Shown here: positions 1 to 7,466 of the stretch, piece by piece
Layout: each line of letters opens with the position of its first letter
How positions within the stretch are numbered: the stretch's first letter is position 1
Source of the DNA: Amycolatopsis mediterranei
Lineage (GTDB): Bacteria; Actinomycetota; Actinomycetes; Mycobacteriales; Pseudonocardiaceae
NCBI RefSeq assembly: GCF_026017845.1
Contig: NZ_CP100416.1
Span: forward strand, 8,977,712 to 9,041,711
Length of the DNA stretch: 64,000 nucleotides
Direction of reading: 5' to 3'
Notes under the pieces: generated by a model
What the model was told of the DNA's origin: nothing
Database searches by the model: none
Seen by the model: only the letters and a program-made list of their open reading frames with translations
Position numbers and translations under genes: made by a program

Positions 1-144
1 ACCTAGACAATCACATGATCAACGAGGGCCGTGCCCGCCCTGCAACCAGGCCAAAAGACTTTGCCGGAACCCTGCCTGGGAGGGCGGGGAGCCGGCCGGG
101 GCGGGAGTGGTCAGCTCGGACCCGTTGGGCCGGAAGCCCGCGGC

Positions 145-383
145 GAAGGTCAGCGCGAATCGGCGGTGACCGCCGTGGTGACCCGGCTCGTCGAGGCGGG
201 CCTGGTCGCCAAGCAGCCCCACCCGCGCGAACACGGGCGGTGGTTCGGCGGCTGACGGCGGCGGGCGAGGAAGCGGTGGCGACGATCGAGGAGTTCACCG
301 CGCGGCTGCCGGCCATCCCGGGCCAGGACGAATTCCGGGGCACGTCGAAAGCCGTCGGCAAGCCGGCGCACAGCGAATGGTGA
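145..383 (+). pseudogene. MarR-family regulator remnant (frameshifted)
   Basis: Two overlapping plus-strand frames carry successive pieces of a MarR winged helix. One frame (about 145-237) reads SAVTAVVTRLVEAGLVAKQ, which resembles the recognition helix and start of the wing. The reading then continues in another frame (about 228-383) with VVRRLTAAGEEAVATIEE, the usual post-wing segment of MarR proteins. No intact N-terminal half is visible upstream to the window edge. A frameshift between wing halves explains the pattern. It could also be a sequencing error in a 5'-truncated gene, but the sequence before 145 does not look like a MarR N terminus. Confidence 0.55.
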
Positions 384-387
384 GCTG

Positions 388-1119
388 CTACGCCACGATC
401 AGCCGGAAGCCCGCGTCCCACTCCGGCAGGTCCAGCAGCTCCGCGTGGTCCGCGTGCCAGCGGCCGGACTCCAGGTCCGCCCGCAGCCGGGCCATGCCGC
501 GGGAAACCGCCTCCGGGGCGGTCTGGGCCAGCGCCGAACACGACTGGCGGACCGCGGGGTCGAGGTAGGCCTCCGGCCGGCGCCAGAACGCCGGGAAGAC
601 GCCGTCGGTGAAGTCCCACGGCACCGGCAACGGAAGCACCGAAGACGCCCCGAGGAACTCCGCGATCTCCGGCGCCGAAGGCCGCGAACGCTCGAGCGAA
701 GCCACCTCCGGCACGTACTCCCGCACCAGCCAGAAGTCGTTGTGCAGCGCGGTGTCGTAGGCCAGGACGACCTGGCGGCGCGAGACCCGGCGCAGCTCGG
801 CCAGCCCGCGGCGCCAGTCACCCCAGTGGTGCACGGTCAGCACCGCCAGCGCGGCGTCGAACGCCGCAGAACCGAACGGCAGCGCCTCCGCGACCGCCCG
901 CACCACCGGCGCGGCCCCGGGACGACGTTGCCGGATCATCTCCGCCGACGGCTCGACCGCGACGACGTGCCGGGAAGGCGGCTCGTACGAGCCCGTCCCC
1001 GAACCGACGTCCAGCACCGAAGCCGCCGAACCCAGCGCCGACAGCACCGGCGTGAGCCAGCGCGGGTCGGTCCGCCTCCCCCGCGCGTAACCGACGCCGA
1101 TCTCGTCGTAGCGGGTCAT
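388..1119 (-). CDS. class I SAM-dependent methyltransferase
   Basis: Encodes 243 residues. The SAM-binding motif I is LDVGSGTGSYE near residue 40, followed by an acidic motif II region (VVAVEPSAEM) and the post-motif LPFGSAAFDAALAVLTVHHW typical of UbiE/BioC-like Methyltransf_11 proteins. The substrate cannot be inferred. The ATG overlaps the stop codon of the upstream PAC2 gene (ATGA), so the two are almost certainly translationally coupled. The stop lies 5 bases from the stop of the convergent MarR remnant. Confidence 0.85.
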   Translation of the reverse strand: MTRYDEIGVGYARGRRTDPRWLTPVLSALGSAASVLDVGSGTGSYEPPSRHVVAVEPSAEMIRQRRPGAAPVVRAVAEALPFGSAAFDAALAVLTVHHWGDWRRGLAELRRVSRRQVVLAYDTALHNDFWLVREYVPEVASLERSRPSAPEIAEFLGASSVLPLPVPWDFTDGVFPAFWRRPEAYLDPAVRQSCSALAQTAPEAVSRGMARLRADLESGRWHADHAELLDLPEWDAGFRLIVA

Positions 1120-2036
1120 CAGCGCTCGGGTCCGTCGCCACCGTTCTGCTCGGCGAGGAACCGCTCGAACTGCGAGCCGAGCTCCTCCGCCGTCGGCATG
1201 TGCTCGACCGACTCCGCGAGCAGGCTGCCCCGGTCGGAGGCCTCGATGAACGTGTCGTACTGGCGCTCCAGGGCGCGGACGACGTCGGCGATCTCGTCGG
1301 ACTCCGCGACCTGCCGGTTGATCTCGGCGTCGGCCAGGTCCGCGGCCGCGCGCAGCTCGCCCTCGGGCAGGCTCAGCCCGGTCGCCCGGCTCAGCGCGTC
1401 GAGCACGATCAGCGACGCCGCCGGGTACGTCGACTGGGCGAGGTAGTGCGGCACGTGCGCGGCGAAGCCCATCGCGTCGTGGCCCCACTCGCCGAGCCGG
1501 TACTCCAGCAGCGCGGCGAGGCTGCCCGGCACCTGCAGCCGGTTCGGCAGCGGCTGGTTGTCGCCGATGAGGTCCTTGCGAGTCGCGTGCGCGGTGACGC
1601 CGAGCGGGCGGGTGTGCGGCGCGCCCATCGGGATGCCGTGGAAGCCGGCGGTCAGCCGGACGCCCCAGCGCTCGATCAGGTTCCGGACCGCCGCGCTGAA
1701 CCGCTCCCAGTCGTGGTCCGGCTCGGGGCCCGACAGCAGCAGGAACGGGATGCCGTCGGTGTCGTGCAGCAGGTGCACCACCAGCTCGGGCGCGTCGTAG
1801 TCCTCCCAGTGGTCGACCGCGTAGGTCATCGTCGGCCGCCGCGAGCGGTAGTCGATGAGCCGGTCGACGTCGAAGCGGGCGACCACCCGGTGCTCGCCGC
1901 CGAGCAGGTGCTCGGCCAGCAGACGGCCCGCCGATCCGGCGTCCATGAACCCTTCGAAGTGGTGCAGCAGCACCGCCCCGGTCAGGTCGGGGACGTCCGA
2001 GTCCACCTCGTACAGGTCGTCGGGATCGAGTCCCAC
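1119..2036 (-). CDS. PAC2 family protein
   Basis: Encodes 305 residues of the PAC2 family, named after proteasome assembly chaperone 2 and common in actinobacteria; the bacterial function is not settled. Characteristic stretches are the N-terminal GAVLLHHFEGFMDAGSAG, the central GIPMGAPHTRP and the acidic, helical C terminus with LAEQN near the end. I chose the GTG at 2036 because a perfect AGGAGG lies five bases upstream (2042-2047); the frame stays open further upstream without family-like sequence. It forms a coupled pair with the methyltransferase. Confidence 0.85.
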   Translation of the reverse strand: MGLDPDDLYEVDSDVPDLTGAVLLHHFEGFMDAGSAGRLLAEHLLGGEHRVVARFDVDRLIDYRSRRPTMTYAVDHWEDYDAPELVVHLLHDTDGIPFLLLSGPEPDHDWERFSAAVRNLIERWGVRLTAGFHGIPMGAPHTRPLGVTAHATRKDLIGDNQPLPNRLQVPGSLAALLEYRLGEWGHDAMGFAAHVPHYLAQSTYPAASLIVLDALSRATGLSLPEGELRAAADLADAEINRQVAESDEIADVVRALERQYDTFIEASDRGSLLAESVEHMPTAEELGSQFERFLAEQNGGDGPER

Positions 2037-2209
2037 CGGATCCTCCTGCTCTCCGACACGTGCATCCGTCAAGCACAACACAGCCCGACGGCGATTCCAT
2101 TCCTCCGACGGTGTCGCCGATCGTAACGCCCCGCTATCGAGACCGGACCGGATCGGCATCGTGACAAGTGTCGTGGGCGCGCAAGTCACCGATCGGGCAC
2201 GCTTGAGCG

Positions 2210-2719
2210 GTGAGCGAACACACCACGAACACGGCGTGGCGGCTGCGGCCGCCGGCGCACCGGGTCAGCCGCCGGGCCATCGGCTACTGGACGGTGACCG
2301 CCTCGATCCTGTGGATCATCCTGATCGGCGTGCAGACGCTCATCGTGGTGACCAGCGACGATCCCCCGTCGTTCCTGACCGTGACGCTCGCGATCTCCTG
2401 CGTGCTCGGTCCCCTCCACCTGATCGTGATGCCCCAGTGGCGCTACCGCGTGCACCGCTGGGAGGTCACCGGCGAGGCCGTCTACACGCAGTCCGGCTGG
2501 CTGAAGCAGGAGTGGCGGATCGCGCCGGTCTCGCGGATCCAGACCGTCGACATCGAGCGCGACCCGTTCGAGCAGCTGTTCGGGCTGGCGAAGATCACCG
2601 TGACGACGGCGTCCGCGGCGGGCCCGCTGCGCATCGCGGGCCTGGCCCACGACCGCGCGCTCGCGCTGGCCGAAGAGCTGACGAAGACGACCCAGGCCGT
2701 GCGCGGGGACGCGACGTGA
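2210..2719 (+). CDS. PH domain-containing membrane protein (YdbS-like, bPH2)
   Basis: Encodes 169 residues with two hydrophobic segments near residues 25-45 and 58-75, followed by a bacterial PH domain (bPH2/DUF304). The domain is recognised from YRVHRWEVTGEAVYTQSGW and SRIQTVDIERDPFEQLFGLA, the signature of YdbS proteins. The role is unknown, probably membrane associated. The GTG start is the first good start. The stop overlaps the GTG of the next PH-domain gene (GTGA), the usual ydbS-ydbT arrangement. Confidence 0.85.
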   Translation: MSEHTTNTAWRLRPPAHRVSRRAIGYWTVTASILWIILIGVQTLIVVTSDDPPSFLTVTLAISCVLGPLHLIVMPQWRYRVHRWEVTGEAVYTQSGWLKQEWRIAPVSRIQTVDIERDPFEQLFGLAKITVTTASAAGPLRIAGLAHDRALALAEELTKTTQAVRGDAT

Positions 2720-4278
2720 CCCCCACGGAAGCGGCGGAGAGCACCGAACCCGCCGTCACCCCGCCCGCCGAGGGCACCCAGGACGCGCCGTGGCACCACC
2801 TCGACCGGCGCATGCTGCTCATCCGGCCCGTGCTCGACCTGGTGAAGTCGCTGCCGGTGCTGCTGGGCGCGCTGCTGTTCGGCCACGGCGAACCGTGGCA
2901 GTGGATCGGCCTCGTGTTCACCGCGATCGCCGTGTTCACCGGTGTCTCGCACGTGCTGACCTCGCGCTACCGGATCACCGAGTCGCAGGTCGAGTGGCGC
3001 ACCGGGCTGCTGCAGCGCAAGCAGCGGGCGATCCCGCGTGACCGGATCCGCACGGTCGACGTCACCTCCGAGCCGAAACACCGGCTGTTCTCCCTGGCCG
3101 CCGCGCGGATCGGCACCGGGCGGCACTCGCACGGCAAGGGGCCGGGCAAGGACGAGCTCGTCCTCGACGCCGTCACCACCGCCGAGGCCCAGCGGCTGCG
3201 GACGCTCCTGCTGCACCGCAAGACCGAGGCCGTGGCCGCGGCGACGGAGGCCGCCGCGCCGCCGGAGCAGCTGATCGCCGCGGTCGACAAGCGGTGGCTG
3301 CGGTACGCGCCGTTCACGCTGTCCGGGCTCGCCGTGGTCGGCGCGGTCGTCGGCACGGTCTACCACTTCGCGCACGAACTGCACTTCGACCCGGTCCAGT
3401 TCTCCCTGGTCCAGGCCGTCGTCGGGCACTTCGCCGACACCCCGGTGTGGCTGAGCCTGGTGGTCGCCGCCGTCGGGCTGCTGGTGCTCGTCTCGCTGCT
3501 TTCGATCGGCGGCTACGTGCTGTCGTTCTGGAACTTCCGGCTCACCCGCGAGCCCGCCGGCACGCTGCACGTCCGGCGCGGGCTGATCACCACGCGGTCG
3601 GTGTCGATCGAGGAGGACCGCCTGCGGGGCGCCGAAATCCGCGAGCCGCTGCCGCTGCGGCTGGCCGGCGGCGCCCGCTGCGTCGCCATCGCCGCCGGCC
3701 TGCGGGAAGGCAAGAGCGCGGACAAGGGCGGCAGCCTGCTGCTGCCGCCGGCGCCCCTGGTGCGTACGCATGAAGTCGTCGCCGAGGTGCTGGGCGAGGA
3801 CCCGGTCGCGACGCCGCTGGTGCGGCACCCGCGCCGGGCGCTGTACCGGCGGCTTTCGCGGGCGGTTCTCGGCGTGCTGCTGCTGGCCGCGGCGCTCTAC
3901 GGCCTGGCGTGGCTCGGCGCGCTGCCGGACTGGCCGTGGCAGGCCGCGCTCGTGCTGGTGCCGTTCGCCGCGCTCGTCGGCTGGGACCGCTACCGCGGCC
4001 TCGGCCACGCGCTCACCGGCCGCTACCTGGTGACGCGGTCGGGTTCGCTGGACCGCGGCACGGCGGCGGTCCGCTGCGACGGGCTGACCGGGATCGTCGT
4101 CGAGCGCTCGTACTTCCAGCGCCGGGCCGGCCTGGTCACGCTGATCGCGCCGGTCGCCGCGGGCAAGGGCAAGTACCAGGTGCTCGACGTCGGCGAGGCG
4201 GCCGGGCTGGCGCTGGCCGACCGGGCCCTCCCCGGCCTGCTGACGCCGTTCCTCACCGCTGACCGGGACCGCGGTTGA
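2716..4278 (+). CDS. PH domain-containing membrane protein (YdbT-like, multiple bPH2)
   Basis: Encodes 520 residues. After an acidic, proline-rich N terminus, three bPH2 modules alternate with transmembrane hairpins: module one around residues 75-175 (YRITESQVEWRTGLLQRKQR), a membrane hairpin at about 195-270, module two at about 275-345 (LHVRRGLITTRSVSIEEDRL), another hairpin near 375-420 and module three near 430-515 (LTGRYLVTRSGSLDRGTAAV). This is the typical YdbT architecture. It is translationally coupled to the smaller PH protein and the two probably form one membrane complex; no function is established. Confidence 0.85.
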   Translation: MTPTEAAESTEPAVTPPAEGTQDAPWHHLDRRMLLIRPVLDLVKSLPVLLGALLFGHGEPWQWIGLVFTAIAVFTGVSHVLTSRYRITESQVEWRTGLLQRKQRAIPRDRIRTVDVTSEPKHRLFSLAAARIGTGRHSHGKGPGKDELVLDAVTTAEAQRLRTLLLHRKTEAVAAATEAAAPPEQLIAAVDKRWLRYAPFTLSGLAVVGAVVGTVYHFAHELHFDPVQFSLVQAVVGHFADTPVWLSLVVAAVGLLVLVSLLSIGGYVLSFWNFRLTREPAGTLHVRRGLITTRSVSIEEDRLRGAEIREPLPLRLAGGARCVAIAAGLREGKSADKGGSLLLPPAPLVRTHEVVAEVLGEDPVATPLVRHPRRALYRRLSRAVLGVLLLAAALYGLAWLGALPDWPWQAALVLVPFAALVGWDRYRGLGHALTGRYLVTRSGSLDRGTAAVRCDGLTGIVVERSYFQRRAGLVTLIAPVAAGKGKYQVLDVGEAAGLALADRALPGLLTPFLTADRDRG

Positions 4279-4355
4279 CGGTCCACCCGCGCGGCTCCTA
4301 ACGTGAAAATCCGCCGTCCGAACCCTCGATTCGCGTTCACGAGAGGACGGCAGGA

Positions 4356-5060
4356 ATGTTCCGGAAGCTCTTCGGTGTGCTGGCCGCGGCGATCTTCGTG
4401 ATGTCGACCGGCGCGGCGGCGCCGGCCGCGGCCGTTGTCGCGGAAAACCCTTACGGCGACCCGAATCTGGTCTCGATGTTCGACGGCACGGACCTCAGCG
4501 CGTGGACTTCGTCGAAAACCGGGCTGTGGTCGGCGAAAAACGGCGTCATCCACGGCAATGGCACCGCGCGCGGCTGGTTGTACTACAACAAACAGCAGGT
4601 CGGTACGTTTCGGTGGATATTCAATGTCCGGCAGGTCAAGGGCAACCACAAACCGACCGTGCTGATCTGGGGCACCACCGAGCCGATCCGCGACGCGCTG
4701 AGCGCCATCCAGTTCCAGCCGCCGAACGGCGGGCACTGGGACTACCGGCCGGGGCACAACGACGGCGGCGGGAAACTGTTCAAGCAGCTGCCGCACACGA
4801 CCATCGACATCAAGAAGTGGGCGCAGTGCGAGCTGATCGGCGACGCCGCGACCGGGGTGGCGCGGATGGCGTGCTGCCCGCTCACCGGCACGGCCATCAC
4901 CTGCAAGGGCGTCGAAGTGCTGCAGTTCACCGACAAGACCGCCGGGCGCGTCGGCCCGCTGGCGCTGCAGGTGCACAACTCCGGCATCCAGGACGAGTAC
5001 CGCGGGCTCTACGTGGAGTCACCCGTGGTGACGAAACCGGGCGAGTTCCTCACGATGTGA
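4356..5060 (+). CDS. secreted 3-keto-disaccharide hydrolase-like (DUF1080) protein
   Basis: Encodes 234 residues with a clear Sec signal peptide (RKLF, hydrophobic core, cleavage after an AAPAAA-type site near residue 28). The mature part is a concanavalin-like DUF1080 / 3-keto-disaccharide hydrolase domain: LVSMFDGTDLSAW at the start, then WSAKNGVIHGNGTARGWLYY, and a terminal NSGIQDEYRGLYVES. Members bind or cleave oxidised disaccharides outside the cell. The ATG follows an AGGACGGCAGGA ribosome-binding region. It stands alone, with a hairpin terminator immediately downstream. Confidence 0.8.
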   Translation: MFRKLFGVLAAAIFVMSTGAAAPAAAVVAENPYGDPNLVSMFDGTDLSAWTSSKTGLWSAKNGVIHGNGTARGWLYYNKQQVGTFRWIFNVRQVKGNHKPTVLIWGTTEPIRDALSAIQFQPPNGGHWDYRPGHNDGGGKLFKQLPHTTIDIKKWAQCELIGDAATGVARMACCPLTGTAITCKGVEVLQFTDKTAGRVGPLALQVHNSGIQDEYRGLYVESPVVTKPGEFLTM

Positions 5061-5076
5061 CCCCCGCCTGCCGGCG

Positions 5077-5098
5077 ATGGCCCCTTTTCCGGGGCCAT
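5077..5098 (+). terminator. hairpin terminator candidate
   Basis: A perfect 8-bp stem (ATGGCCCC / GGGGCCAT) with a 6-base TTTTCC loop lies 17 bases after the stop codon of the secreted hydrolase gene. No long T tract follows, as is common for actinobacterial terminators. Confidence 0.55.
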
Positions 5099-5112
5099 TG
5101 CTGGCCTTCCTT

Positions 5113-5146
5113 TCACACTACGTGGTAATTTATTCACCCCGTGTGA
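5113..5146 (+). promoter_or_regulatory. possible operator upstream of IclR regulator
   Basis: Inverted TCACAC and GTGTGA half-sites flank 22 bases of comparatively AT-rich sequence 37 bases before the IclR start. IclR regulators often repress themselves, so this is a reasonable but unproven operator/promoter region. Confidence 0.3.
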
Positions 5147-5182
5147 TAGCGAAGGTCGTTTTTGTCTCACCGAGAGGTCACG

Positions 5183-5968
5183 ATGACGCCTGCCGTCAGT
5201 ACCGTCGACGGTTCCGCCACCACTTCCCCCCGACGCACCCCCGGTGCCAGCAGCTCCCGCAAGGTCCTCCAGCTGCTGCTGGCCTTTTCGGAGCGCCGGT
5301 GGGAGGCGAGCGTCGCCGAGCTGGCCGCGACGATCGGCACCCCGGTGGCGACGACCTACCGGTACGTGGCCCTGCTCAAGGAACTCCAGCTGCTCGAGGA
5401 GGGCCGGGCCGGGCACTACCACCTGACCAGCCAGGTGATGCCGCTGGCGCGGGCAGCCCAGCTGGCGAACGACATGGTGCGGCTGGCGCGGCCGGCGATG
5501 GAGGAGGCGGCCCGGGAACTCGGCGAGACGGTGATGCTGTTCCAGCAGTTCGGCGACTCCGCCGTGTGCGCGGACCGCGTCGAGTGCGACCGCGCCATGC
5601 GGTTCACGTTCGAGCCGGGGCATTCGCTGCCGCTCGGGGTCGGCGCGTCCGGGAAGATGCTCCTCGCGCTGCTGCCGGAGATCGAGCGCGACCGGCGGTG
5701 GGCGTCGATCGTCGAGCAGCGCGGTACCGGCGTGCGCGACGAACTCAAGCGGGCGCTGGAAAACCGGTACGCGGTCAGCTCCGGTGAGCTCGACGAAGGC
5801 GTCTGGGCCTGTTCGGTGCCGGTGCAGACGATCGGCAGGCGGCCCACCGTGCTGAGCATGGCCGGGCCGGCCGCCCGGATCACCGAGGAGACCCGGCACA
5901 CGGCGATCACCGCCCTGCAGGAGTACGCGATCCGGATCCAGCGGGCGATCGCGTCTTATTCGCTGTGA
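5183..5968 (+). CDS. IclR family transcriptional regulator
   Basis: Encodes 261 residues. The N-terminal winged helix-turn-helix covers about residues 20-85 (SRKVLQLLLAFSERRWEASVA, then TPVATTYRYVALLKELQLLE). It is followed by the IclR effector-binding domain with the conserved GHSLPLGVGASGKMLLA near residues 150-170 and the late SMAGPAARI stretch. The ATG at 5183 is preferred because GAGAGG lies just upstream. The ligand is unknown; neighbours (hydrolase upstream, GNAT downstream) do not define a pathway. Confidence 0.9.
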   Translation: MTPAVSTVDGSATTSPRRTPGASSSRKVLQLLLAFSERRWEASVAELAATIGTPVATTYRYVALLKELQLLEEGRAGHYHLTSQVMPLARAAQLANDMVRLARPAMEEAARELGETVMLFQQFGDSAVCADRVECDRAMRFTFEPGHSLPLGVGASGKMLLALLPEIERDRRWASIVEQRGTGVRDELKRALENRYAVSSGELDEGVWACSVPVQTIGRRPTVLSMAGPAARITEETRHTAITALQEYAIRIQRAIASYSL

Positions 5969-5999
5969 GAATTCCGCGCGGGCGCGTAGAACTGCCCGG

Positions 6000-6503
6000 G
6001 TGATCCGGCTCGCGCGCCCCGACGACCTGCCCGCGCTCATCGACGTCGAGCGCGAAGCCGGTGCGCTCTTCCGCGACGTCGGCATGGCGGCGATCGCCGA
6101 CGACGACCCGGGCTCGGTGGCGGAGCTGGCGGTGTACCAGTCCGCCGGCCGTGCGTGGGTGAGCGTGGACGACGACGACCGGCCGGTGGCCTACTTGATC
6201 GCGGAAGTCGTCGACGGGTGCGCGCACATCGAGCAGGTCTCGGTCCGGCCGTCGCACGCGCGGCGCGGGCTCGGCAGCGCGCTGATCGAGACGCTCGCCG
6301 AATGGGCCGGTTCGCGGGGGCTGACGGCCCTGACGCTGACGACGTTCGAAACCGTGCCGTGGAACGCGCCGTACTACGAGAGGCTGCGGTTCCGGGTCGT
6401 CCCGGAGGCGGAAATCGGCGCCGGGCTGCGCTCGATCCGCCGTGCGGAAGCGGCCCGGGGCCTGGACGCCTGGCCACGCGTCGCGATGATCCGACCGCTC
6501 TGA
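6000..6503 (+). CDS. GNAT family N-acetyltransferase
   Basis: Encodes 167 residues of GNAT fold. It opens with the usual IRLARPDDLPALIDVE, has the central acetyl-CoA binding motif A (IEQVSVRPSHARRGLGSALIE, Q/RxxGxG/A form RRGLGS) near residues 80-100 and the later NAPYYERLRFR motif B. The start is a GTG at 6000, 31 bases after the IclR stop. The acceptor substrate is not predictable. Confidence 0.85.
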   Translation: MIRLARPDDLPALIDVEREAGALFRDVGMAAIADDDPGSVAELAVYQSAGRAWVSVDDDDRPVAYLIAEVVDGCAHIEQVSVRPSHARRGLGSALIETLAEWAGSRGLTALTLTTFETVPWNAPYYERLRFRVVPEAEIGAGLRSIRRAEAARGLDAWPRVAMIRPL

Positions 6504-6522
6504 CCTGCGGTTTCTTTGAGTG

Positions 6523-6540
6523 CTCCCCTAGTTGGGGGAG
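6523..6540 (+). terminator. short hairpin after GNAT gene
   Basis: CTCCCC and GGGGAG form a perfect 6-bp stem around a 6-base loop, 20 bases after the GNAT stop codon and about 97 bases before the next start. It is a plausible terminator or leader hairpin. Confidence 0.4.
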
Positions 6541-6636
6541 AGAGTGGCGCGGCCGGTCGAACATGTGTTCTACTGTGCCTGCCGGTCCCGGAGGGGGAAG
6601 CTCCGCGGGCCGGCCCACCAACTTCGGGAGGTAGTC

Positions 6637-6834
6637 GTGGCGGTCAAGATCACCCACCTGACGAACGGCCAGCAGGTCCGGTTCGCCAACGCCGACGGTG
6701 CCCGCCGGTACGCCGAAATCATGGGCGGCGGCGTGGACAAGTGGCGCTTCACGGTCGTGCCCGAGGACCCGATGCTCCGGAAAATGTCGGACTCGGTGGT
6801 TAATGTGCCGGTATGGCGCATGACTTCCAGGTAG
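6637..6834 (+). CDS. small hypothetical protein (65 aa)
   Basis: The GTG start at 6637 is preceded by a strong GGGAGG at about 6627-6632. The 65-residue product (VKITHLTNGQQVRFANADGA at its N terminus, then a short KWRFTVVPED segment) has mixed beta/alpha character, no signal peptide and no motif I can assign. Its last 22 bases overlap the start of the VOC gene in another frame, which suggests translational coupling. Codon use is consistent with real coding sequence. Confidence 0.55.
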   Translation: MAVKITHLTNGQQVRFANADGARRYAEIMGGGVDKWRFTVVPEDPMLRKMSDSVVNVPVWRMTSR

Positions 6835-7250
6835 TGGTGGATTCGGCCGACCCGCACGTGCTCGCCGACTGGTGGGCCGAGACCCTCGGCTGGTCCGTGG
6901 AACCGACGGACGGGGACTTCATCCGCGAGATGATCGCGAAGGGGTACGCCACGGAGGACGAGACCCGGACCTACCGGGGTTCGCTGGTCTGGAAAGCGGG
7001 AGCGGGGATCCGCCACCCGGACTCGCCACCGGAGGGACCACCACGGCGGATCTTGTTCCAGGAGGTTCCCGAGGCGAAGACGGTGAAGAACCGGGTGCAC
7101 CTGGATGTCTGGGTGGGCGCGGAGAACGTCGAGGCCACGCTGGAGAAGCTGAAGTCGCGCGGCGCGGAGTTCCTGTGGCGGGGGCGGCAGGGGCCGCACA
7201 GCTGGGTGACCATGGCGGATCCGGAGGGGAACGAGTTCTGCATCTCCTGA
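6813..7250 (+). CDS. VOC family (glyoxalase-like) protein
   Basis: Encodes 145 residues with the glyoxalase_6 / VOC pattern: DFQVVVDSADPHVLADWWAE at the N terminus, NRVHLDVWV near residue 90 contributing a metal-type histidine, and the ending WVTMADPEGNEFCIS that holds the usual C-terminal glutamate. These proteins are metal-dependent lyases, dioxygenases or binding proteins. The substrate is unknown. Confidence 0.85.
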   Translation: MAHDFQVVVDSADPHVLADWWAETLGWSVEPTDGDFIREMIAKGYATEDETRTYRGSLVWKAGAGIRHPDSPPEGPPRRILFQEVPEAKTVKNRVHLDVWVGAENVEATLEKLKSRGAEFLWRGRQGPHSWVTMADPEGNEFCIS

Positions 7251-7291
7251 CCGGGCCGGGGCCGGGGGCCGGCAACGGGCTGGGGGCCGCC

Positions 7292-7345
7292 GGGGCCGGG
7301 GCCGGGGCCGGGGCCGGGGCCGGGGCCGGGGCCGGGGCCGGGGCC
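7292..7345 (+). repeat. GGGGCC hexanucleotide tandem repeat, nine copies
   Basis: Nine perfect consecutive copies of GGGGCC run from 7292 to 7345, with further imperfect G-rich copies on both sides (about 7251-7390). The block lies just after the VOC stop codon in the convergent gap. On the G-rich strand it has strong G-quadruplex potential. Confidence 0.9.
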
Positions 7346-7411
7346 GGGATGAGGCTAGGTCGACCGGGGGCCGGGGCCGGCGACGGGCTGGGGGGCCGCC
7401 GCCGGCGCAAG

Positions 7412-7466
7412 CGTCATGAATGACTCATTCCTGGCGTCGGATGCCAGGAATGAGTCATTCATGACG
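7412..7466. repeat. 24-bp perfect inverted repeat between convergent genes
   Basis: Arms at 7412-7435 and 7443-7466 are perfectly complementary over 24 bp around a 7-base loop. The core contains GAATGACTCATTC, itself a near palindrome. The right arm ends exactly at the stop codon of the aminotransferase gene, so the structure can serve as a bidirectional terminator for the VOC and aminotransferase genes. The sequence style suggests a dispersed family, but only one copy is in the window. Confidence 0.8.

Noticed and set aside
2482..4008. Long minus-strand frame opposite the YdbT-like gene
   Set aside because: Arg/Gln-rich shadow of a GC-rich gene; the plus strand encodes a recognisable family in full.
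4300..4312. AACGTGAAAATCC also found near 37020 as a shared promoter element
   Set aside because: Two short matches only, at unrelated spacing from starts (about 44 and 73 bases); chance cannot be excluded.
6872..7423. Reading frame through the GGGGCC repeat giving a Gly-Ala polymer
   Set aside because: It is a shadow frame of the VOC gene that stays open because of the repeat; no start or ribosome-binding site of its own.
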